From the NCBI GenBank assembly GCA_003290165.1, contig QNQO01000509.1, forward strand, positions 281,001 through 345,000: a stretch of DNA of 64,000 bases, read 5' to 3'. A program made the translations under genes and the position numbers. Positions 1 to 10,903 of this stretch are shown piece by piece. The notes beneath the pieces are model-generated. The model did not search any database. It saw only the letters and a list, made by a program, of their open reading frames with translations, and had not been told where the DNA came from. Positions within the stretch are counted from its first letter, which is position 1, and each line of letters opens with the position of its first letter. The stretch comes from Berberis thunbergii. Its lineage: Eukaryota > Streptophyta > Magnoliopsida > Ranunculales > Berberidaceae.

Positions 1-306
1 AGATTAAAAAGAAAAGAAAAAACTGGGGACCCAGTTTCTGTAATGTGTTCAGATACATAACTGATGGGTTTTAGGTATTGCCATTGGTGATAAGTAAAAT
101 TTTCAACTGTACCTATTTTACATAAATCAAATTTATGAATTGAAACTTCCGTAGTTTCCAAAGAATTGAACAAATACACATATTTAATATTCAATGAATC
201 AAATGTTTATGAAACACACACAGTACATATTTCTGACGAGAATTATGAAGAAGAGAGAAAAAAAAAACAAAAAACAAATGCGACGTCCTTCATTCCAAGC
301 CACTGT

Positions 307-864
307 TTAATGCGCCAAAATTTGAGCTACTGCTGATAAAGCAACAACTAGTAGGATGTCCGTGGACGCCAATCGGGTTCCTGCATTTGGTAATGAATTC
401 TTGCCATCGGGAGATTCTGCAAAAAATTAGTATGTTCTTTTGTCAGTGTAGCTCATGAATATAAATTGATTAGTTCACTAGATGATCATAACTAGCGTAA
501 AATGTTGTATATTTTTCAAGTTTTGCTTAAACTTACTTGCAATAATGCATCCAATGGGGTTAACATTCTGTCCACATTTTTCAGGCAGTTCTTGTGCCTT
601 ATTGACATTGATTCCTGCTCGTCCAGCTGCTGCACGTCCTTTGTTACTAGCCAGAGTACAAAGGCATTGTGGGTTGGACTTGATCACTGATTTCAGTGGA
701 TTGCAACAACTATGTGGTGGATCCTTGATACTATTCGAACTCAGGTAGTTCAAGCAAGGTGACAACTGTGCCAAACACGACGTATCTTGTGCCTGACCCC
801 GCGACATCAACATGGCCCAAACAAATATTGGTACTAACCCAAACATGGCCCAAATCATCTTCAT
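307..864 (-). CDS. Non-specific lipid-transfer protein, GPI-anchored type (LTPG-like), two exons
   Basis: Exons are 537-864 and 307-416 (minus strand). The intron has a GTAAGT donor at 536 and a TTGCAG acceptor at 417. The spliced frame gives 145 residues. Residues 1-25 look like a signal peptide. The eight-cysteine motif is complete: C30, C37, C53-C54, C67-x-C69, C97 and C106, which is the nsLTP fold. After it come a polar linker and a hydrophobic C-terminus ending in -LVVALSAVAQILAH, typical of a GPI-anchor signal, so the product is probably held at the outer face of the plasma membrane. Family members bind and move lipids or cuticle monomers in the apoplast. An alternative start is Met3. 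The family assignment is firm; the substrate is not known. Confidence 0.87.
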
Positions 865-937
865 CTCCGGCTTCTCAGTTAAAATAGTCTGATTGTGTTC
901 AAGTTGCTATCAACATAAAAGTTATTGAATCTCTGTC

Positions 938-973
938 TCTCTGCTCTCTCTCTCTCTATATATATATATATAC
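938..973. repeat. CT/AT microsatellite upstream of the LTP gene
   Basis: A (CT)n run passes into (AT)n. On the minus strand it lies about 75-110 bases before the LTP start codon, so the AT part could serve as the TATA element. No other core promoter motif was seen. Confidence 0.5.
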
Positions 974-1079
974 GGATTGATATGTTTGCTTGTATAACTG
1001 GCTCTGTATTATGTGTTCTTTCCTCTTTCGTTTCTGTTGTCTTAGACAGATGAGGGTTGGTTATCAAACTCGATCGATC

Positions 1080-1557
1080 ATATTTGACTTGTTTTATTTT
1101 AAAATGATGGGTATGCTAGCTACCTCAACAATTTGAATTTCAAAGCCAAATAATCTAAGATGGTCAATAATACTTGAGATCAATATTGTCCATGTTTGGT
1201 CGTCCGTGATTGGTTTGTAAATGAAAAATTCAAAAGAAAGACAATACAATAAAAGATAATCCGTGATTAGTTCTCCATTCCATATAGTTCATACCCCTTG
1301 GGCCTTGGCTAATAAAAGATAATACCATAATTTTGAAAGAAGCTAGCATGAAGTTGGAGTTCACTTTAAACTCACATTCTCCTATCTTGCAGGATTGCAT
1401 ATTTTTTTTTTCCCCAACTTTTATGACTCCATATTTTCGTTCAAAATTTTGTTGGTGTTATTCTTCTTTAGTCAGTTATGGCCATAGTATAAAGTTGACA
1501 TTATTGATTACCCTTACTTTTTACCACAGATTATTGATCTTGAGCAGGTCGGCTCAC
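1080..1557. other. Intergenic, nothing recognised
   Basis: AT-rich sequence between the LTP promoter and a tandem repeat. No coding homology or structured element was recognised. Confidence 0.5.
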
Positions 1558-1803
1558 ATTAGGTGAACAGTTTTTTCATCTAATATAACCTTGAAACGGA
1601 TCTAGAATAACCTTGGGAAAAAGGTTAAAAATTCAAGCACGGCGAAAATAAGATAAAATTAGGTGAATAGTTTTTCCATCTAAAACAACCCTTGAATCAC
1701 CTTGGAAAATTGGTACAGAATTCAGAAAATAAAATAAAAATTAGGTGAACACTTTTTCCATCTAGCCCTTGAATGGCCTTGGAAAATTGGTAAAGAATTC
1801 TGA
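1558..1803. repeat. Degenerate tandem repeat, about 3 units of 80-110 bp
   Basis: The phrase 'ttaggtgaacagtttttt.catcta...cctt' followed by 'cttggaaaattggtaaagaattc' recurs three times (near 1558, 1660 and 1740), with substitutions and indels. The array ends next to the tRNA-Phe terminator. No coding potential was seen. Confidence 0.6.
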
Positions 1804-1825
1804 TAAAAAAAAAAACCTTAAAAAG

Positions 1826-1850
1826 TGCGGTGAGCGTGGATCGAACACGC

Positions 1851-1893
<43 letters not shown>

Positions 1894-1898
1894 CCCGC
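1826..1898 (-). tRNA. trnF-GAA: tRNA-Phe (anticodon GAA)
   Basis: The reverse complement is a 73-nt tRNA starting GCGGGGATAGCTCAGTTGGG and ending TCACCGCA, with anticodon loop CTGAAGA. The D loop, variable loop and T arm (GTTCGATCC) are all regular. The one acceptor-stem mismatch (position 5-68, G-A) also occurs in published plant cytosolic tRNA-Phe, so it is not a defect. It has no intron. T-rich runs follow on the minus strand (opposite 1811-1825) and fit a Pol III terminator. Confidence 0.97.
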
Positions 1899-2145
1899 GA
1901 TTGGACAATTGGGCATTTTATAGCTTAAGTTCCAACTATCTAAACAGGTCTCTTAAGTTAGAATACCCCCATGAAATCAAAGCTCAAGAACAATTCTCCT
2001 ATTTGTATCTCGAAATGATGAGTATTCATAGTTCTTAGATGTCACACACAGAGGAAGCTGATGAGTTTCACATACATCGAGTCCAAAAATGCTCTTAGAT
2101 ACTTTTTAAACATCATTTAAAAAAAAAAAAAACATAAAACGTTGG

Positions 2146-2227
2146 CGTGGACGGCAGGATTCGAACCTGCGCGGGCAAAGCCCACATGATTTCTAGTCAT
2201 GCCCGATAACCACTCCGGCACGTCCAC
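2146..2227 (-). tRNA. trnS-AGA: tRNA-Ser (anticodon AGA)
   Basis: The reverse complement is an 82-nt tRNA with a 7-bp acceptor stem (GTGGACG/CGTCCAC), discriminator G, anticodon loop CTAGAAA and the long variable arm of serine tRNAs (GTGGGC..GCCCGC). It has no intron. A long T-run opposite 2119-2132 lies just downstream and fits a Pol III terminator. It is on the same strand as tRNA-Phe, 247 bp away. Confidence 0.96.
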
Positions 2228-2229
2228 AA

Positions 2230-3060
2230 GTTGTGGATATGTTTTAAAGTTAATTAACATAACTTTATTTTATTGTTGATGGATCAACCGTTCAACAATT
2301 TGCACTAGCGCACTTAACATACAAATGCATTTTAGATATTATAATATATGGACTTTATTTTCATTTTAGTTAATCGTTCAAGTGATATTCTCTAAAATAA
2401 GATAATTGGTGGTAAGAGCTAGAGTTTTAAAATTTAAAGGAAATATTATAGGAACTGCATAAATCTTTCTAAAAAAGTAAGAGAAGAACATTAAGAGGTT
2501 CACCCCCCGCCACCTCGTTTACCTCGCTGGTTTCCTCGCTCTTTCCCTCGACATTTAGAATTTTCTGAACATTAATATTCCATTACAAGACGAAAAACTT
2601 TAGTGTTGTATTCTCTTGCCATCTATACTTGTAAAGTTGGCACACGTTGTGCTTCATTTCAGGTCAAGTATATAGCTCGAATGCTTGCTCAGGTGATTTA
2701 CAAACTAAAGAGGGTGGTGGAAGATGGTTTTTATTACTGGAGAATGGGTTCTTAGATACAAGATATTGTCTTTTCCACTAAAGTAGGTGACTTTTTTGGT
2801 GAAGATAATGTCCTTGCTTAGATAGAGGATTGTTGCAGGATAGGTAATTTTTGTGGAAGAGATTGAATGGAAAATGTGTCTCAAAGGGAGGCTAGTTCCG
2901 AAAAAAAGTTTGTCCACTGGTAGTTCATCCCCTCAATTTTAACCATATCATCTGATATCCCTGACCACACAAGGTTGTAGTGAATGAGTCTGATTTATGC
3001 GGTTTGCTTCAACTTTAGTGTTTTATTATTATGTTGCTAAGTTACAAATCAATTTAACAA
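2230..3060. other. Intergenic, nothing recognised
   Basis: AT-rich sequence with no recognised coding segment. The open frames here are short and look like chance. Confidence 0.4.
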
Positions 3061-3065
3061 AACAG

Positions 3066-3425
3066 GGACGGCTTTTGCCGTGGCTAGTTAGCGACGGTTT
3101 CAAACCGTTCCTAAGTTGCAAATAAAATTATTCAAATAGAGACATCATTTGTCGTTGCTAACACTAACTCGTTGTAGCTAAAAAATTTACTAATGAAAAT
3201 TCATTTTTTAGAATGACATTGGTCATTTCTATTAATTTTCAGATTTCTCATTGCCTCTTTTTTGTCATTCAAAAGAAACATTTCAAACTTTAACACAATT
3301 ATATTAATTTTCGTATAATCAATAACTTATCCATTACAAAAAAAACACAATCCCAAACAACTTTATACTCTATCAACCTCAAATTGAAATTGTATTTATA
3401 TATATATATAATTTCAATTTGAGAT
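3066..3425. mobile_element. Fragment of a CACTA-like element, copy 1
   Basis: At about 3066-3175 the subterminal motifs 'gcgacggtttcaaaccgtt' and 'gccgtggctagttagcgac' resemble the GCGACGG repeats near the ends of plant CACTA elements. The part from about 3175 to 3425 is repeated in direct orientation at 9216-9475. No transposase was seen. The class is an inference; the duplication is seen directly. Confidence 0.5.
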
Positions 3426-3879
3426 ATAACTCACTTAAACTTAAATAACTATATAAATCATAGTGATCTTATATGGGACATACAACAAAACGATACATAC
3501 AACAATTCATGTGATCTTGCACACCATATTGATCATCCCACGAACTTCAAATTTTCATATCTTCCACTTCAAAACCAATATCAATTCAGCAACACCTAAA
3601 CCTGTAAAATTTGAAAGAGCAGTGCATGAGAAACGCATTGAATGCTTAAGCTATGTAATACAAATCTCATAAAGTTGCACATTCAAATGGAGACTCTAAG
3701 TTACAACTAAGATGCATTTTTACATTGTTAATCAACATCTTATTAGATAGAATAAAATATTCTTTTCTATTTTGAGTTGGCGCATTTGTAGGATCGACAA
3801 AGGTAAGCGGAACATATTAATAAGGTGAAATAAAGAATTTAAACGCTGAAATGTTGAAACATTGAAATAAATTCAAACA

Positions 3880-4120
3880 TACTGGCATTCAAATTAGCAT
3901 TCCTACTAGCAGCATACTGGCATTCGTACTAGCAACATATTGGCATTCAAACATACGAGCATCATTCAAGTTGAGCAGAGAAAGTAATTATATTGCATAT
4001 CAGAATTATGGCAGAATATTATGTTCAACCAAGTTGAGCAGAAAACAATCAATAAGCTTATGTTCAACCAATAAATAAGTTGGCAGAATGTTCAACCAAG
4101 TTGAGCAGGAAAGTTATGTT
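3880..4120. repeat. Short degenerate direct repeats
   Basis: Units such as 'catactggcattc', 'attcctactagcag' and 'gttcaaccaagttgagcag' each recur several times in this interval, with drift. No function is apparent. Confidence 0.45.
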
Positions 4121-4144
4121 CAATCAATAAGCAGCAAATGTTCA

Positions 4145-4223
4145 TACCGACTGACCACCAAGACAACAACAAATTCAACACAAACATACGCTGCCAAAGC
4201 AACAGCAAATTCAGCAAGACAGA
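4145..4223. repeat. Dispersed repeat, copy 1 (mate at 6036-6115)
   Basis: About 79 bases ('...ctgaccacc.agaca.cagcaaattca.cacaaacat.cgctgccaaagc...') match 6036-6115 in direct orientation with roughly ten differences. It is non-coding and the source element was not identified. Confidence 0.6.
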
Positions 4224-4314
4224 AAAGTAGGTTGGAAAGGATCTACTTCTGCAAGTGTTGGAATTTGGCTCCAAGTTTGTACAGTTGATTTCAAGGGTTA
4301 CGCGAAATTTTTAG

Positions 4315-4440
4315 ATGCAAGGATTACGCGAAGGTCATTTCATATCATCAACGGGTCTTAGACAAGGAGATCATGTGTCTCTATTAATATTTTTGTTGTC
4401 TTTGGATGATCTTCTTCAAGTTGATAGCCTGGAAGGTGAG
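4315..4440 (+). pseudogene. LINE reverse-transcriptase fragment
   Basis: The frame reads ...GHFISSTGLRQGDHVSLLIF..., which matches the conserved non-LTR reverse-transcriptase block usually written GLRQGDPLSPLLF. The proline after GD and the following SP are lost. Only this block is recognisable and the flanks show no other RT motifs, so it is an old truncated remnant. Confidence 0.6.
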
Positions 4441-6035
4441 GTGTTATCCCATCAACCTGAATTCAAATCCATGTTTGCAGAGTCTAGCAGATGCAAAAAC
4501 ATTGAATACCTTAAAAAAAAATGGCTTCTAGTTCATACAAATCTTAGCCAAATTACTACACCCGGAATCAGTTTCACCCAAGCCTGGATAGCAATATGCT
4601 TAGATATTCACAAGAGTACAGAAACCAGAAAAAAAAAAAAAACGGAAGTGGGCCCACTTGAAGTCAAGAGATTTGCATATGCAAAACATGCAACAGATAA
4701 AACGGAGAAATCAATGAGCATAGAAATATCCTTCATCAAGAGCTCCAAGAAATGAGCACAAAAATCTTGATGCATTTTTCATCTTTCAACTTAGCTCAAG
4801 AAGGGCATAATCAAATTTCTCATTTTCAGTAACATTCAAAAGTCATTAGCACAGAACAAGTACCAAAAAACAGGGCATAAATGATAACGTGAAATGTATT
4901 CAAAATAATCAAATGATTGATATTATGTATTCAAAATCAAATGTTTGACATTATGTATTCAAAATCAAATTATAGATATACTCAGGAAGCTGATCAAAAA
5001 GATAATCGTAGACACCATAGGCTTGAAGCTTTGCATGAAAAGCTATCAATGGACCATGTAATAGACAGTTTAGTACAATTGAGGTGGTGAATCATAATTC
5101 CAAGTGTCAAAAACAGTCTGTGTAGCAGTAATTCGAAAAGTAAAAGATGAGTCAGTGAACGCATACCATTTCCTTGATTATCGATTTAGAGTGTAGACCA
5201 TGACTTGATGAATTAACATCCAGGTTTCCAAGTGCAAAAATGATTCCAAGAGTTGTCAAATGTCCAACACAGGTAAAAAATGACAAGTTGGCAATGTAAA
5301 ACATGTCATAGAAAATTAAAAAAAGGAGGTAACTCCAACAATTGATGAAGCATATATCAAGCTCAATAACTTGAGCTTGCGGAATATCCAACATGGATAA
5401 AAGGCTATTGGGCATTGAAATGTGATGTCACGTTGATTATCTCATGGAATTAAATCTGTGTTCACAAAGGAAACACATATAAGAATGAAACTAAAGGGCC
5501 GTGCCCAAGTAAGAAGGGAAAATCAAGAGAAAAAGAAATATTTGTCACAAATTAACATTTTGGGTAGGCAAATGAACTTTCTGTACTAGGATAAATATTT
5601 GAACCCCAATGAGGCAATGATAAATTAACAAATCTGTCATTGTTTTGATATTATCAGAGCTAAACAAGGAGAAAACGAGATTTTAAAAAATCTGAAATTA
5701 AAACTCCAAATACCACAGCTGAAACCTTAAACAGGCCAATTCCGGATGACTGTGTGATATCTAAAAGTAACCATTTGAAGCTTTGATCAAAACTTTTATC
5801 TCGTCGGGGAACTATCAAAAGGCTCAAATCCAACATCCTAAACGAAAGGAAAAGTTGTACCCCAAAAACCTAAATAGTTAATGATCTAAAATACTTGAGT
5901 CCAACTCACGATCTATATACAAATAGCAAAAGGGAGTTGCTTGAGTCCAATTTGCAACTTGCAATCCAAATCATGCAAGCACAAAACAACACCATGCAAA
6001 GCCGGCTCCCAGCCATATTCGAACCCGCACAAGCA
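4441..6035. other. Intergenic, no gene seen
   Basis: AT-rich sequence with short chance open frames (for example 4480-4755). The repeated phrase 'attatgtattcaaaatcaaat' near 4920-4970 is a small local duplication. Nothing else was recognised. Confidence 0.4.
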
Positions 6036-6115
6036 TAACCAACTGACCACCTAGACATCAGCAAATTCAGCACAAACATTCGCTGCCAAAGCAGCAGCAA
6101 ATTCAGCAAGACAGA
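6036..6115. repeat. Dispersed repeat, copy 2 (mate at 4145-4223)
   Basis: This is the better-preserved copy. It is followed by a short local duplication of 'cagcaagacagagcactctgtc' near 6106-6150. Confidence 0.6.
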
Positions 6116-6149
6116 GCACTCTGTCCAGCAAGACAAAGTACTCTGTCCA

Positions 6150-7150
6150 GTTTATAAAACAGGCACAGTATGTAAAAAAAAAACAGCCTCCATATTAGAA
6201 AGTTATTTCTTGAGTCAAATTGTTTATAAACAGCCTTCACATTATAAACATTTAAAAAAATAAATTTGAATGCCAAATTCACCTAGAGCTCATAAACAAG
6301 CAAATAGGTAGGCAAGCAAAGACTTATGGTAGAGGGCCTAATTGCATTCTCAATTCTAAAATCCCCAAAAAAAAAGAATGAGGGAATCATGTTGATCAAG
6401 TTGTAGAAAAATGCATTGGTCAGGATGATCCATGGTTGCTCTGCTCGAGCAAAACAACACAGTTTTGGCGCACAAGACAGTCAAAATGCAGTTTTAACCT
6501 TGGCTGCAGGAAACTGCAATTATGTTAGTATAAGAAATATCACCAGATTGGGTCATGCTCAACATGGATGAATAGAAGAAAATAAGTGATCATAAGAATG
6601 TAAGTATGGAAAGTAAAGCCCAGCAGCAGGCATCAGCTTCACTAGCTAGCTGTTAAAACAAGGGAGTTATTTTTTTGGTGATAAGGAAGGAAGACTTCCT
6701 GCAATGCAACAAATTGCTTTCGTTGATTTGTTTGTTTATGAAAACCTGTGAGAAAGACAGAGAAATCAGTTTGTGAGTGACGCCCTTACCATGCACCGCA
6801 CCTCACACTGCACTACCAAAACCTCAATGTCTGTCGGTGATCTTCTCTGTGTATCTCAGATAGATAGAAAAAGAAAAGAGAGAAAGGAGGATGCAAGTAG
6901 TTGTTTCTCATCCATTATTATTATTGCTTAACATAGCTTAATTTATTGAACATTGTTTCCTTTTACACATATTCTTGCCCCATTTCAGATCATCCTTTTC
7001 GAAACTAACAAAAGTAAAAGAGCTCTAGCACTAAATAGTGAAGTAACCCACCCTGACCCCATTCCAGTTTTGTACAGAAGCGGAACTACAACTCTGCACA
7101 ACAGAAGAATTGATGCAACATCACAAAATTCCACTCATCATCATAGCTTC
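6150..7150. other. Intergenic, includes the likely 3' UTR region of the NHL gene
   Basis: No coding homology was seen. On the minus strand an AATAAA lies opposite about 6942-6950 and could be the polyadenylation signal of the NHL gene, whose stop codon is at 7172. Confidence 0.35.
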
Positions 7151-7171
7151 TTCATATTTTCCATCCATCCA

Positions 7172-7780
7172 TCATATATCAACATTACAATCAGGGGAAC
7201 CGAGCATAGGGACCTGACCGACATACCCTTTCTTCAACCCAATCACTACATCACATTTCACAAACATCCCATAATGCACACTCTTGATAGCACCGCCTTT
7301 ATATCTCAACCCCCCCATCAGCACCAACCTAAAAGACACCACCCCATAAGCCTGATCCATAACCAACCCGTTACTCACATCCAATGACACTGGTACCATC
7401 ATTCCTGCTCCTCCCAGTATAGGTGACAATGCCACGGTACTCTTTGTATCATGAAACAAAGGTGGTAACATTACTGGAGGCGTGATCTGTTGGTTCCTGT
7501 AAGATACATAAGCTGACAAGTGATCATAGTATATTGACACTCTCTTGTTGGGGTTTCTTGTGACCACTGTGAATTGCATGGTGGTGGAAATCATTGGTGG
7601 AGAGGTGATGTTGAAGTCGTATATGGCAGCCCCAACCACGTTAAAGTGAGGCTTGTGGGGACGATAAACTAGCCATACTATTAGAGCTGTTACACCAGCT
7701 AGGAGGAGGAAGATGACAATAAATGTAGTAACAAAGCGATGGATATAATGAGAGGGCATGTCTTTCTCTCCGTCAGTCAT
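7172..7780 (-). CDS. NDR1/HIN1-like (NHL) protein, LEA_2 domain
   Basis: A single uninterrupted exon encodes 202 residues. A short basic cytosolic start (to about R15) precedes one transmembrane helix at about 16-37 (FVTTFIVIFLLLAGVTALIVW). The family motif VYRPHKPHF follows directly. The rest is an extracytoplasmic LEA_2 beta-domain, with the typical 'FTVVTRNPNKRVSIYYD' strand and a C-terminal Cys in the CDV segment. NHL proteins are plasma-membrane proteins linked to defence and stress signalling; this member's role is not known. Length and domain layout are normal, and a single exon is usual. The start at 7780 is the first ATG after an in-frame stop. Confidence 0.9.
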   Translation of the reverse strand: MTDGEKDMPSHYIHRFVTTFIVIFLLLAGVTALIVWLVYRPHKPHFNVVGAAIYDFNITSPPMISTTMQFTVVTRNPNKRVSIYYDHLSAYVSYRNQQITPPVMLPPLFHDTKSTVALSPILGGAGMMVPVSLDVSNGLVMDQAYGVVSFRLVLMGGLRYKGGAIKSVHYGMFVKCDVVIGLKKGYVGQVPMLGSPDCNVDI

Positions 7781-7855
7781 TTTCGTCTGGGCTGGGCTGG
7801 GCTTTGGGTTCCTCCTCCTCTGTATGAAAGTAGAAGAAGCTTTATTTTAGGTGAT

Positions 7856-7865
7856 GTATATATAG
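7856..7865 (-). promoter_or_regulatory. Likely TATA box of the NHL gene
   Basis: The minus strand reads CTATATATAC about 76-85 bases before the start codon. With transcription starting about 30 bases on, the 5' UTR would be about 45 nt. Confidence 0.5.
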
Positions 7866-8129
7866 AAAGTGAAGAGAAGAAGATACAAATAGGGGAGTGA
7901 GCAAGGTTTGGATGAGTGAAAGGTGTTGAAAGAAAAGAAGGGTTGGGTGGCAAGAAAATCTGAAGAAGGAGATATGTGAGACGTACAGTTGGAACAAAAT
8001 TAGAGAAAGTAATCAACAAGTTAATGGGTTTTCTAAAGTTTGTTTTCCTCTTTTTGTTTCTTGGTCTGAATGCTTTCTCTTTTTTTCTTATATTTTTTTC
8101 ATATCTTTTAGTATTTTGCAAATTAAATA

Positions 8130-8925
8130 AAGAAAAAGAGAATTAGCACTTTGAAAAGCTTATGTACACAAAATTTGATTAAGTTTCATTCGTTAATCGA
8201 GGAAAATGATCAGGCAAACAACACAAATTTTAATTATGATTATTTTTACGGAAATCTACAATGCCAAAGTCAATAATTTCTAAAGGGGGAAGTTTCTTGA
8301 TGATTGACACAAATATTTCAGTTTATTGATGCTACTGATTAAAAATAACAATATCAACATCGATCTTAGGGTCTTGCCCTGGTTAAGGGGATTTTTCCAT
8401 AAATTCTCAACAAGCAATTGACGCGTCTCAATAATAACCAATGGAATTCTCACAAAGAACATCTAAATCCCTAACTTTCCAGTATCAATTCATCCATTAT
8501 TCCCCAAAATGGAAGCTTTCCCCCATCCAAATCCTATCAATAACAAAAAATTAATTAGTTTTAGTCAAGTTTTCAAATTTTCCCTCTAATTGAACATCAG
8601 TTTGGCTCTAATCAAACAACTGCTGCTTAGCCTTTGTAAATATCTGCACTTTCATCAATCTAGAAACTCATACTCCAATCACTCAAATCCTCCACATGCA
8701 TGTACAAACAAACATCATCACAACTACATTGAAGCATCAATCAAGCTCTAATTCCCCAATTAATACTCAACTTTTCAATCTTATACTACAATCCATCCAT
8801 CAAACATGTAAGTACACATTCATGCATCAACATCAACATCAAACAACAACAAGAAACTCATTAGTAATTCAAACATAATCACTTCACAATTCAATCTCAA
8901 ACAGGATTATTAGAACAGTTGAAAA
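8130..8925. other. Intergenic, nothing recognised
   Basis: AT-rich sequence between the NHL promoter and the RRM fragment. No feature could be supported. Confidence 0.4.
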
Positions 8926-8929
8926 ACTA

Positions 8930-9076
8930 CTAAAAAACCCCTAAAATCAGAAGAGTTAGGGTTTTGAAATGTGATCTGAATTGTAAATTGTAGTTATCGA
9001 AATGCTCTGTGAGCTTTTCCTCTGTTGTCTCCCATGAAATTACTCCGATGAAGAAATTTCCCTGATCTGAATCCAT
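8930..9076 (-). pseudogene. First-exon fragment of an hnRNP-type RNA-binding (RRM) protein gene
   Basis: The frame starts MDSDQGNFFIGVISWETTEE, close to the N-terminus of plant hnRNP/RNP1 proteins with a tandem RRM (RNP2-like FFIGVI). The match stops after about 30 residues at DNY and runs into unrelated residues and a stop. No second RNP motif or further exon follows. A UTR-like pyrimidine-rich leader precedes the ATG (opposite 9080-9150). It is the leftmost of a series of same-strand gene fragments reaching to 13.5 kb. Confidence 0.65.
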
Positions 9077-9215
9077 GATGAGTTTTAGGTTTTCTTCTCT
9101 GACTCTGAAGGAAGAAGAATACGCAGAGAAAAGCCGCAAAGAGCGAAAAAAAATTGGGGAGAGGAGATGGAGATGAAGAATATGAAGAAGGATCCGTTGT
9201 TATTACTAATTTGAT

Positions 9216-9475
9216 GTGGCTAAAAAAATTGCTAACGAAAATTCATTTTTTTAATGGAATTAGTTCTTCTATTAATTTTCAGATTTCTTATTGCTTTTTT
9301 TTGTCATTCAGAAGAAACATTTCAAACTTGAAAACAATTATTTTAATTTTCACCATAAATGATGACTAATACATTAACCTTGTTCGTATAATCAATAATT
9401 TGTCCATAGCAAAAAATACAATCCCAAACAACTTTATACTCTATCAATCTCAAATTTAAATTATAAATATATATG
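9216..9475. repeat. CACTA-like fragment, copy 2 (mate at 3175-3425)
   Basis: About 250 bases align with 3175-3425 in direct orientation, including 'attaattttcagattt', 'acaatcccaaacaactttatactctatcaa' halves and the adjacent 'tatatat' run. A block of about 45 bases near 9345-9385 is present only here. Confidence 0.65.
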
Positions 9476-9477
9476 AT

Positions 9478-10197
9478 TCAGAGGGCTACATAAGCAGAGA
9501 ACTTGCATGGATTTACAATCAAGGACAAACTAAAACTGACCAATTTTGAATCAAGGTTTAACAAAAAAACAACAAAAAAGATTTTGGAAAGACAAATCCG
9601 AAGCGTCCATGCCTTTTCATTATTAATAAATTTTTCTCCCATTCCAAATTCAAAGCGCTTGCAAGTTTCATAGAAATCAAACAATCTTTCGGCCTGCAGA
9701 AAAACGAAGGCACTTCAACTAGTTAGAAATAGTAAAAAAAATGACTGGAAGACGCTAAGAATATCAAAGAGGATATGAGTAACATGCAGGAGATGATTAA
9801 AAAAAAATTCTAAATCATTCTCATACCTGCAAGTGCCTTTTAACATGGGCAATGCTAAATCCTCTCACATTCATTAGTTGAATGACTAATTTGGGAGTTG
9901 CTTCTGCAACAATCAACAGAAAAGAAAATGATAAAGAGTTAGTAATCATATTTATCCTTTATTCCCTACCATTAATGCCTAACTGATATATATGTTTTCT
10001 TCTTTTAAGTGAAAAGACCGAAACTTTGATACATATGGATATCAAAATATTGCAGATGTTCATGAAAAAAAATTCTAAAACTTACTTTTTTGTCCACCGA
10101 GCTTTTCAACAGCATGAACAAAATAAATAAGAAGATCAGGATTCCAACGTAGTCTAAGCAACTTTGATTGAATATACTGTCTAACTGAATTAGCCCT
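9478..10197 (-). pseudogene. GARP (G2-like) Myb domain fragment, three exon-like pieces
   Basis: Piece 1 (about 10086-10197) reads YIQSKLLRLRWNPDLLIYFV followed by HAVEKLGG, the first half of a GARP DNA-binding domain. Its GTAAGT donor at 10085 joins in frame to piece 2 (9827-9903), which reads ATPKLVIQLMNVRG and then FSIAHVKRHLQ, the second half. The next acceptor opens piece 3 (9478-9693), which does not continue with the expected MYR-SKK motif but reads AERLFDFYETCKRF into a stop. Upstream of piece 1 the sequence turns abruptly into beta-glucosidase. It is therefore a chimera, not a working transcription factor gene. Confidence 0.65.
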
Positions 10198-10657
10198 TTG
10201 TTGCGGAGTCCCCAGCAGTACAGTTTTTGATGAATTTAGAACAACTAGTAGATGCATGGATCCCCAGGTTGTAAGCACAATTCGCAAAGGTCCATGGTTC
10301 GTTCAAAGTGATCCAATGCTTCACTCTGTTACCAAACTCCTTGAAACAAACCTCTCCAGAATCTTGTAATAATTTATGCCAGTTTGGTTCACTCCATCCC
10401 TTCTGATCCCATCTAAAGCCAAAAAGCAATTGTCACAACTAATTATTGTTCTTAACCTTACAATCGTACAAATTGAGGCCCTTCAGAATAGTAACCAAGT
10501 CTTCAATGACACTTTTAATTTTTCGAAATTGACCTATTAGCAATTCATCCACATCAAAATTATGCGTATGCTACTACTCACTTGGTAGAATTCTTGACCA
10601 AGAAACGGAGAACCTGTAAGTATCCACGTTCATTTTTTTCATTATCTTCACATCTTC
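10198..10657 (-). pseudogene. GH1 beta-glucosidase fragment, two exon-like pieces
   Basis: Piece 1 (10582-10657, between AG and GTGAGT) reads [20 protein letters not shown], then SRILPS, a GH1 signature. Piece 2 (about 10198-10412) reads CFKEFGNRVKHWITLNEPW, including the catalytic acid/base Glu of the TLNEP motif, then NCTAGDSATKG. Exons expected between and after these are missing, including the nucleophile motif. The end of piece 2 is fused to a GARP Myb domain. Confidence 0.68.
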
Positions 10658-10890
10658 CTGAAAATTATTGGAGGAAACAAAACAAAAAATGAGCAAAAAC
10701 GGGATGTTCAAATTCAAAGAACACAAAATCATAGAAGAAAATTTTTAACAAATTATAAAACTGTCTAGGATAAGACTACATATATCCTTCCTTGATAATT
10801 GCCTTGCAAACAAATGAGTTGCACTAACTTAACGAAAGCTAATATTCTGTAGCTAAATGTTTTTTCTGTATATATACTAGGGTATAGCCC

Positions 10891-10903
10891 GTGCCATTGG
10901 CAC
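10891..10903 (-). other. Helitron A 3' terminal hairpin
   Basis: A perfect 5-bp stem with a 3-base loop (GTGCC/GGCAC) lies ten bases from the CTAG terminus. Confidence 0.65.

Noticed and set aside
4315..4755. Whole 146-codon frame as a LINE protein
   Set aside because: Only the first about 40 codons match a reverse-transcriptase block; the rest is unrelated.
6953..7387. 144-codon plus-strand open frame
   Set aside because: It is the antisense shadow of the NHL gene and its 3' UTR.
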